Below are positions 55,134 to 64,000 of a stretch of DNA of 64,000 bases, one piece after another. Each line of letters begins with the position of its first letter. Positions within the stretch are counted from its first letter, which is position 1. The stretch spans positions 11,770,632 through 11,834,631 of the forward strand of contig OX457057.1 of the NCBI GenBank assembly GCA_949752795.1, read 5' to 3'. Made by a program: the position numbers and the translations under genes. Source of the DNA: Hyperoodon ampullatus (taxonomy: Eukaryota > Chordata > Mammalia > Artiodactyla > Ziphiidae). The notes under the pieces are model-generated. The model was not told where the DNA came from. It ran no database searches and worked only from the letters and a program-made list of their open reading frames with translations.

Positions 55134-55199
55134 GTACTCAGGCCGCTTGCGGACACGTGAAACCGTTCCAGGACAAACCTGTCTCCAATCAGCAGGCTC

Positions 55200-55892
55200 G
55201 TCTCTCTTCCCCACTTTCTCCTTCAGGGACCTGGGGCTCCAGACACTGGGAGCATATGTTCCTGTTTTTTGTTGGTGGCACATATTTTTCACACTGTTGC
55301 TACACCATAAAGATTTGTTTTGATTTTCTGGGATTTCCTGGCTTTTCAAGTAAAAGCCAGTTAAACTCCCTTGCAGTGTTTCTGTGAAAATCAAATTAAA
55401 CCACCCAGGACTGTGTCTGGTCGGCAGACCCGCACGGTGAACTTCCGTTAGCCCCGCGAGGAAAGGGGCGGCCTCAGCATGGACGGTGCGTCCTCGCTCG
55501 CTCGTTCCTCCTGAAGTGGCAGATGGCAGTGAGGGTGGGCCTCTGGCTGTAACGATGCCTTATTATCCTTCCGTTTATCCTCTCCAACCCTGGGTGTCAG
55601 CGCACGGGTCACAAGATCACACCACGGGCTTCTCTCGGACGACCTCCTTTTTAGGAGCCCACAGCATCAGGCTCAGCGTGATGAATCCCTCCCAGAATGC
55701 AGAAGAATCTAGAACACACTCGTGGCCACATGGCAGGCCTTTGGCTCTTAAAAAACCATCTCTGATCCTGGGAAACATGCCCCGGTGACAGAGCCAATAT
55801 CCACCCTCCAGAGCCATCCCCAAAACATGCCAGGACCTCCCTCCTCCGAGCTTAAGCTGAAGCCCTCCAGGTCCCCTCCCCCCAGAGCCACC
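55200..55892. other. Intron between W10 and W11
   Basis: No repeat recognised. A small CpG cluster lies at about 55425-55510. Confidence 0.45.
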
Positions 55893-55903
55893 CTGCATTT
55901 TAA

Positions 55904-57434
<1,531 letters not shown>

Positions 57435-57927
57435 TGAAACACTTTTCTCACATAGTTACATGACTGAAATATTGCGTTGAATCTGATCACGATGGGACAT
57501 CTGTTGAGGGAGGCTTCTTAGGTATGTGGCCAAGTGTTCCCTTCTCCAGACTTCACTTTGCTTCACCACTTGAGAAGCAGTGTTCCTGGAAAAAAGTACA
57601 CAAGTGAGACGTGATTACTGGAGAAAAATGAGACGTGACAGTGGCAAAAGGAAAAATCGAAATTATGCTAAATCTTCTCTCTCAGAAGTAACCATATATA
57701 TACTATATATATATAGAGTAGAGACGTTTTTTAGAGCAGTTTTATGTTCATGGCAAAATTGAGAGGATGATACAGAGATTTCCCAGGTACCCCCTGTCCC
57801 CACTCATACACAGCCTCCCCCATTTATCAGCATCAGCACCAGAGAGGTACAGTTGTCAGGACTGATGAACCTACATTGACACATCCTAATCACCCAAAGT
57901 CCATGGTTTATATTAGGGTTCACTCTT

Positions 57928-57972
57928 TTTCATTTTAATTTTATTGGAGTGTAGTTGATTTACAATGCTGTG
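57928..57972 (-). mobile_element. 45-bp L1 stub with target duplication
   Basis: The insert (attttattggagtgtagttg, atttacaatgctgtg) is the extreme 3' end of a cetartiodactyl L1, as at 16700. It is flanked by tagggttcactctt (57914-57927) and taggggtcactctt (57973-57986). Confidence 0.82.
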
Positions 57973-58078
57973 TAGGGGTCACTCTTGGTGGTGTGCATCC
58001 TATGGGTTTGGGCTTGGACAAATGTGTGATGACATGTATCCACCATTATAATATCATACAGAATCGTTTCACTGCCCT

Positions 58079-58961
58079 GGCCTTTCTCGCCTTCTGAGAT
58101 GGCCCACGCTCTGTCTGTGGAGTGTGTTTCTCTCTAAATAAGTCCACGTCTTACCTATCACTTTGTCTCTCACTGAATTCTTTCTGCGATGAGACATCAA
58201 CAACCTGAGCTTCATTAAGTCCTGAGACCAGCAGGTCCACCAATAATGAGGCCCACCCCGGGGAGGACCCAGAGGCCCTGTAAATCACGATGCTCCACCG
58301 GGAAGATGGTCCAGTCCTGAAGGTGCCTTTGATCCCAAATCTACTGCCCTAAGCAGAAGCCAGGGAGCACGGCGGGGGATGTGGTTCAGATCAGGCCATC
58401 TCTGAGCAGATTGGTGGATTCTGTGCACAAAGCCCTGGTATTAGGTCAACTCGATTTATGAGTTTCACTTCTCAGGTCACTCTGTAACTACATAGTAACA
58501 GAAAGTACAGAGAATTCATTAAAAGCCACCTGTGGAGTCCATAGAGGGGAAGTGGGGTGGGTGAAGTTACAGATCAGGGATGTGGTAATAAAGCAAAATG
58601 ATGATAACCCATAAACCCAAATATCTAGAAACGGATATGCTAGAAATTGAGGAAAGTAAAGCTACAAGTTTAACAAAATAAAAAGAAGCAAAGGAGAAGC
58701 CAACTTCAAAGCCAGCCTGTGCAATTCCTCCATGGCAGCGCACGTTTGTCTGATTGAAGCCTGGCCCTGCTGTTCTTCAGTGCCTTCCTATTAGTGCCTT
58801 AAGTAATCAACATCTCCAGTAATCCCTCTGCAGTGTTCAGGAATTCCACTCGTCATGGGGAAACCTGTGGTTTGAGGACTTATGTTTTTAAGAAAACTTC
58901 TTTTCTTTTCAAAACTGGACATTTTTATTCCAAATAAAAGAACCTATCCCCCCAAAAAAAA
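58079..58961 (+). mobile_element. 883-bp retrocopy of an LTR-initiated, apparently spliced transcript
   Basis: It is flanked by gaatcgtttcactgccct (58061-58078) and gaatagtttaactgccct (58962-58979), 16 of 18 identical. It ends in AATAAA (58933-58938) and A8, so it looks L1-mobilised. Its first ~150 bp (to about 58231) equal the transcribed leader of the LTR at 42.07-42.22 kb, starting about 28 nt after that LTR's TATA-like box. The next ~700 bp do not match that LTR and have no long reading frame. I do not recognise the parent of the 3' part. Confidence 0.68.
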
Positions 58962-59371
58962 GAATAGTTTAACTGCCCTAAAAATCCTCTGTGCTCCCTC
59001 CCAGCCCCCCCGCAGCCCCTGGCAACAACAGATCTTTTTACCGTCGCCATAGTTTTTGCCTTTTCCAGGATATCATGTAGTTGGAATCATACAACTTTTC
59101 AGATTAGTTTCTTTTATTTAGTAATATGCATTTTCGTTTCCTCCAAGTCTTTTCATAGCTTGATAGCTCTTTTTTTCTTTTTTAGTGCCCAACAATATTC
59201 CATTATCCATTCACCTACTGAAGGACATCCTGGTGGCTTCCAAGTTTTGGCAGTTATGAATAAAGCTGCCATAAACGTCCACGTGCAGGGTTTTGTGTGG
59301 ACATGTTTTCAACTCCTTTGAGTAAATACCAAGGGCGCAGTTGCTGAATCGTGTGGTTAGAGTACATTTAG

Positions 59372-59735
59372 GTTTTTTTTTTAATTAATTTATTTTATTT
59401 TATTTATTTTTGGCTGCGTTGGGTCTTCATTGCTGCGCACGGGCTTTCTCTAGTTGCCGCAAGCGGGGGCTACTCTTCCTTGTGGTGCACGGGCTTCTCA
59501 TTGCAGTGGCTTCTCTTGTTGCGTTGCATGGGCTCTAGGTGCGCAGGCTTCAGTAGTTGTGGCACGCGGGCTCAGTAGTTGTGGCTCACGGGCTCTAGAG
59601 CACAGGCTCAGTAGTTGTGGCACACAGGCTTAGTTGCTCCGCGGCATGTGGGATCTTCCCAGACCAGGGCTTGAACCTGTGTCCCTTGCATTGGCAGGCG
59701 GATTCTTAACCACTACGCCACCAGGGAAGTCCGTA
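59372..59735 (-). repeat. CHR-2 SINE
   Basis: Antisense: T-run/(attt)n, ggctgcgttgggtcttcatt, repeated cagtagttgtggc, ending cgccaccagggaagtcc. The flanks tagagtacatttag and tagagtacgtttag are its target duplication. Confidence 0.92.
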
Positions 59736-59894
59736 GAGTACGTTTAGTTTTTAAGAAAACCACAAAACTCTTTTCCAAAGGGGCTGTTTTGCGTTCCCAC
59801 CAACAATGAATGAGAGTTCCTGTTGCTTCACATCCTCGCTAGCGTTTGGTATCGTCACTACTATCATATTTTGTGTGGAACTTCCAGGGCATTT

Positions 59895-60085
59895 TCCCAT
59901 GGAAAGAGCTGTGTGATTCTAGGCAAGTTACTTCCCCTCTCTGTGCCTGTTTCTTTACCTGTAAAATGGGGATAATAGGGAATACTCACCCCTTAGGATT
60001 TTTGTGAGGATTAAAATGCATTGATATATGTAAAGTACTTAGAATAGTACCTGGCATAAAATAGGCACTACCTATACACATGTAT
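59895..60085 (+). repeat. MIR SINE
   Basis: tgtgattctaggcaagttac, gtaaaatggggataataggg, gtgaggattaaaatgcattg and tacctggcataaaataggca match MIR in sense. Confidence 0.8.
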
Positions 60086-60094
60086 TGATTTTTT

Positions 60095-60370
60095 AACTTT
60101 ACAAAAGAATAATGTCATATTATACCCAATTTCCTTTAGTTTCATTCCTAACAGTACATCTGGAGCACCCTTCAATGTCAATACACACAGATCTACATCA
60201 TCGCTGTCACTGATGTCAAGGAACCCCATTCTGAAGGATGTACCGTAATTTATTTAGCCAGTCCTCTATCATGGGCATTTAAGTTGTTTCCAGTTTTTCA
60301 CACTTAATAGATGAGGCTGACGTAAATATTATTCACACATACCTGTTCATCTTATCTTTATCATCCTAGA
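60095..60370 (-). repeat. Old L1 fragment
   Basis: gtaccgtaatttatttagcc, agtcctctatcatgggcatt, taagttgtttccagtttttc match an L1M complement. Confidence 0.6.
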
Positions 60371-60384
60371 TGTGGAAGGATATG

Positions 60385-61600
60385 AACCACTTTCATTCAA
60401 CAAAGATTTATCGCAGGCCTCCTAGATACCAGGCACAGTGCAGGATGGAAATATAATGGGGTCAGAAACAGGTAGAATCCAGGTTATGGGGTATATGGAT
60501 GTTGGCTGTAAAATTCCTCCCTCTTCGCTGTACATTTGAAATCTTTCATAATAAAATATTGGGGAGCTAACAGGCACTCTCCCTGCGCTTGTAGATCTTA
60601 GGGTCTCAGGGAGGAATAGGGTGGGGCATTAACTGAAAAATCACTCACATGTAAAACTTTAATCATGACAGTTGCTTTGAAGAAGTGCAGGGCTCTGACC
60701 TGGTCAGGGACGGCAGGGCAACTGCAGGGTGCATAGGAGTTATTTGCCAAAGAGGGGAGGGGAGGGCATTCTGGGTGGAGGGAGCAGCGTGGTGGGATCA
60801 CAGGAAGCATGGAGAACTCAAGGGGCTTAAAGAAATGGAGGCGGAGTGCAGGGACTGGTGAAGGAGGTCCACAGGGGCTGTATCATGGTGTGGCCTAGGG
60901 CTTGCAGAGCCCTGGTAAGAAGCTCTGCTTTAACCTGAGAGCAGAGAGAAGCCCACGAAAGGTTTAAAGTAAGGATCTGATGGAACAGGCTTGCATTAGG
61001 AGACAGTCATCTTGGCCATGAGTGGAAAATGTACAGGAAGGTGGCCAGCACAGAAGCCCGGGAGAGCAGTTAGGAGGCTGTCACAAGACACGATGGTGGC
61101 CCTCACTGTGGCAATGGAGGGGATGGAGCAAGAGAGAAGATTCCAGGGGCATTTAAGAGATGAATCAACGGGCCTCAGTGATGGAGTTAGATATGGCTAG
61201 AAGGGAAGTGATGGAGAGAAAGGGGGCTACAGATCTCCAGGTTTCTGGCTTGTGTTAAAAGTACAGATGTGGTTCCTTCACTAAAATCCAGAGTAAGGAA
61301 TGCCACAGGAGGACCAGGTTTGAGAGGGAAGATGAGTGTGAGGTGCCTGTAGACATCCCAAGTGAGGTGCCAAGGATGCAGCTGTCACCCTGGATATCCA
61401 ACCATATCAGTGATGTGGCCCCGGAACCCAGAAGAACATGTGCCCCATAGCGGGTGCTTAGTCAGATGGGATGGATGGACGGGTGGATGGATGGATGGTG
61501 ATTAAAGCCATACGTGTGAATGGTATCACTAGGAAGAAAGTATTGAATGAGAAGGGAGAGCCCAGGGCCACACCTGGGAAACTCCATTTATCGTTGATCC
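60385..61600 (-). repeat. L2 LINE, long diverged copy
   Basis: Starts tttcattcaacaaagattta with taccaggcacagtgcaggat. Further L2-like segments follow: ggaggctgtcacaagacacg, atctccaggtttctggcttg, gtgaggtgcctgtagacatc, ggccacacctgggaaactcc. A (ggat)n tract lies at 61470-61497. Confidence 0.6.
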
Positions 61601-61775
61601 TTCTTGCCAAAGCGCTCTCCAGAGAGGCTGCACAAACTTGACATTCTTGCAATAATGAATGAGAATAGAGGAGTGATTTTCAACTCTGGTGATTAAACAA
61701 CCCCAGCCAGGATAGCTCTAAGGTAATCCAGAAGGTGGTGTGAATTTCTTTTAAACGTGTTCAAAAAGAAAGGCA

Positions 61776-61830
61776 AGGCTTCCCTGGTGGCACAGTGGTT
61801 GGGAGTCTGCCTGCTAATGCAGGGACTCCC
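61776..61830 (+). repeat. CHR-1 SINE head, truncated
   Basis: Only the tRNA-like head remains (ggcttccctggtggcacagt, gtctgcctgctaatgcaggg). The body and A-tail are missing. Confidence 0.7.
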
Positions 61831-62035
61831 TGTGTCTGCTTCTTGTAAGAACCCATGCGCCTATATTGGGTCCACCCAGCTAATCCAGGATAAGCCCGCA
61901 TCTCAAGATCCTTACCTTCATCACATCTGCAAAGGTCCTTCTGCCCTGTTAGGTAATGTTCATAGGCTCTAAGAATTAGGACCCAGACATCTTTCGGGGG
62001 GGAGGCATCATTCACCCAACCACATCTTCCATTCT
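61831..62035 (-). repeat. Probable MaLR-type LTR fragment
   Basis: tgggtccacccagctaatcc, aggataagcccgcatctcaa, gatccttaccttcatcacat, ctgcaaaggtccttctgccc resembles part of a MaLR LTR in antisense. Confidence 0.4.
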
Positions 62036-62533
62036 GACACGCCATCCCCTCCAACTCTGCATGCCCACGCGTGCCCACGCCCAGTGGGGCCTCAGCCATG
62101 CAGTGATCACTCCAGGTGAATGATGGCGCCTCCCCTGGGACCCTCACACATCCCCACTCCTCCAGCCATCATTTCCACGCCACCTGGAGTCCCTGCCTGT
62201 TTCCTCCCAGGCACTTAGACCTTGTGTGTCACACTGAATGGCTTCATATCATCCCCTGCTCAGCTCACAGTGCTGCACACAGGAGACACTTAGTCGATAG
62301 GAGCTCTGCAGATGGTTTTTATTGTCCACCCACAAAAAGAAACTTGGATTTGAGCCCAACCGAAGCTGATCAACAATTTTAAAAACACAAGGTGGATGGC
62401 AACTCCCGTTTCCTTGATGGGAGGGCAGCGTCACCCTCACCCACCTGTCGGCCAGCTCTGTGAAGACATTATTCAGAGAGCAAAGGAAGTGAATTGAATT
62501 GATACTTACCTTCTTCTTGCTTCTCTCTTTAAG

Positions 62534-62604
62534 GATTGTCTTTGTATCTGAAATACCTTCTGGAACATTATAAAAAAATTACAAGCCGGACCCAGGAACT
62601 TCAG
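62534..62604 (+). CDS. FHAD1: FHAD1 exon W13
   Basis: The exon is 71 bp, phase 1 in and 0 out, acceptor ctctttaag and donor gtaatc. The carried G plus GA gives Gly, then LSLYLKYLLEHYKKITSRTQ and ELQ. It matches the FHAD1 segment that precedes the main coiled coil. It is the last exon in the window; the following 1.4 kb is intron. Confidence 0.93.
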
Positions 62605-62964
62605 GTAATCTTTGAACTTCAAAAGTTCATTTCAGCTCCTCCTTAGAATTTACCTAGCCCTAAGCATTTGAACTCTGTTTCTCCTCTGTTAGGTAGTCAG
62701 CACACATCCTCCAGAAGGTGAAATGATACCTCCATTTGCACACGAAATGCTTCAGACAGGGTGGCTGAGATCTCCCAGGAGGGCAAGGAGGCTTGTTTTC
62801 CTCTGTCAAAAACCAGAAAAACTGAAATGCCATCAGATCTTTACAATTGTTTATTAAAGGCAGTGGAAGAAGTATAGCTAGCCACAGTATAGGCAGCAGA
62901 ATTACCAAAAGTTACATAATGTCAACATTTTAGAGGCAAAATTATCCTTAGGGATTGTATCTCT

Positions 62965-63465
62965 CTGGTAGCTATTGCCGTATTAATACTGTATAATAAA
63001 CAACCATAACACTTTTAGCAGTGTTCCACAGTTATTGTCTACTGATCACACATCTGGGGCCAGCTGCTAGGTGGGTCCGCTGGTCTTGGATGGGCTTGCT
63101 CACGTGCCTGGGTGTTGGCTGGACCTTGGTCGATATAGGCTGGCCTCAGCTGGAGCAGCTGTGCTCTGTTCCACGTGTTCCACGTGTCTCTGATCCTCCA
63201 GCAGGGTGGCCTGGGCACGTTCTCATGGTGCTAGCAGAGGAAGCAGAAATCGGGAAGAGAAAGCAGGCCCAATCATGGAGTGCTTTTCAATCCCCTGCTT
63301 GTGTTATGTCAGCCAACATCCCATTGGCCAGAGCAAGTCACATGACTGAGTTCAGCGTCAGGGGGCAGGATATGGGTGGGCACTGCAAGTTACAGAGCCA
63401 AAGATATGAAGAGAGGAAGGGTGAAATATTGGGACCACCATTACGATCAACCCCAAAGACCATCT
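62965..63465 (+). mobile_element. ERVL-type LTR, diverged
   Basis: The start (tattgccgtattaatactgt, cacatctggggccagctgct) and the end (ccaacatcccattggccaga, gcaagtcacatgactgagtt) resemble the LTR fragment at 26490. Confidence 0.4.
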
Positions 63466-63469
63466 AGTC

Positions 63470-63705
63470 CAGGGGTCAGCAAACTTCTTCTGTAAAGGGC
63501 CAGATGGTAAATATTTTAGGCTTTGCAGGACATACAGCCTCTGCCACACTTATCTGACCAGCTGTTGTAGAGCAAAGGCAGCCATAGACATACGTAAATG
63601 AATGGGCGTGACAGGCATGCACTGTTCCAATAAAATTTTATTTATAAACATGGGCAGTGGCCCATATTTGGCCTGCAGACAGTAGTTTGCCAACCCCTGA
63701 TCTCG
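63470..63705 (+). repeat. hAT-type MITE, copy 3
   Basis: Ends ccaggggtcagcaaacttct and agtttgccaacccctga form inverted repeats; internal ccagatggtaaatattttag and caataaaattttatttataa as in copy 2. Confidence 0.75.
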
Positions 63706-63709
63706 TCCA

Positions 63710-64000
63710 TTCTCCTTATTTTACAGAGATGGACAATGACATTCAGAAGCTAGGTGACTGTTTCAACGTCACACAGCTAGTTGGTGGAAGCATCAGGACA
63801 AAAGCTCAGGCCTTCTAGCCGTAGCTCACTGCTTTTTCTCTTACACTCAGCAAATAATAACAAATAAGTCTAACTACCATTTACTGAGCACCTACTATGT
63901 GCTAAACACTGTGCTAAAAGCTTTCCATCATTATCTCATTCTTACAACTCTAAGAGGTAGATACTAGGATTAACCTCATTTTCTATACGAAGAAGTGTCT
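63710..64000 (-). repeat. Two MIR fragments
   Basis: 63710-63830 (ttattttacagagatggaca, cgtcacacagctagttggtg) and 63870-64000 (ccatttactgagcacctact, atgtgctaaacactgtgcta, ctcattcttacaactctaag) are MIR complements. The second runs off the window. Confidence 0.65.

Larger units (their letters stand above)
57725..59880 (-). repeat. Old L1M 3' end, split by three later insertions
   Basis: L1 complement pieces line up in order: gagcagttttatgttcatgg (57735), catgtatccaccattataat (58033), cctggcaacaacagatcttt (59018), tgaaggacatcctggtggct, acaatgaatgagagttcctg (59803). They are interrupted at 57928-57972, 58079-58961 and about 59372-59735. Confidence 0.75.

Noticed and set aside
58079..58961. Insert as a piece of ordinary provirus
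   Set aside because: It lacks U3 and a second LTR, ends in poly(A), and has a long L1-type target duplication rather than the 4-6 bp typical of retroviral integration.

Overview
This is mammalian nuclear DNA and almost certainly cetacean. It carries many copies of the ~200-bp tRNA-derived SINE typical of whales and dolphins (CHR-1 type, with the gene-like 'cctggtggcgcagtggtt' head), the longer CHR-2 form, and cetartiodactyl-type L1s. The SINE type makes a toothed whale or dolphin the best guess. There are no bacterial-style genes, operons, CRISPR arrays or rRNA/tRNA genes.

One protein-coding gene occupies the whole window on the + strand: FHAD1 (forkhead-associated phosphopeptide-binding domain protein 1). 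Thirteen coding exons (called W1-W13 here) can be placed with consistent reading phase and AG/GT boundaries. W1 (504-710) carries most of the FHA domain. W2 (16347-16617) encodes a Pro/Gln-rich linker and W3 (25527-25636) an acidic linker. W4-W13 (28729-62604) encode the start of the long coiled coil. The first FHAD1 exons lie before base 1 and the rest of the coiled coil lies beyond base 64000. The placed exons sum to 603 codons if W10 is read as a 21-nt exon. W10 is the weak link: relative to the older exon outline it has lost one base, contains a stop, and has GC instead of GT at its expected donor.

The introns are retroelement-rich. Old layers are MIR, L2, L1M 3' ends, MER5/MER20-type DNA transposons, a palindromic MITE, a hAT-type MITE, ERVL-type LTRs and MaLR LTRs. 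Younger layers are CHR SINEs and cetartiodactyl L1. Intron W4-W5 holds a full-length but broken L1 in sense orientation (30131-36072) with a ~20-bp diverged target duplication. Intron W5-W6 holds an ERV LTR on the minus strand (about 42065-42750). Intron W12-W13 holds an old L1M that took three nested insertions.

The most unusual items are: (1) the damaged or re-shaped exon W10; (2) an 883-bp element at 58079-58961 that looks like an L1-mobilised retrocopy of a spliced transcript started in the LTR family seen at 42.1-42.7 kb; (3) a poly(A)-only insertion with a perfect 16-bp duplication inside the L1; and (4) a SINE inserted about 40 nt upstream of the W11 acceptor. I found no evidence of a wholly new multi-gene system.
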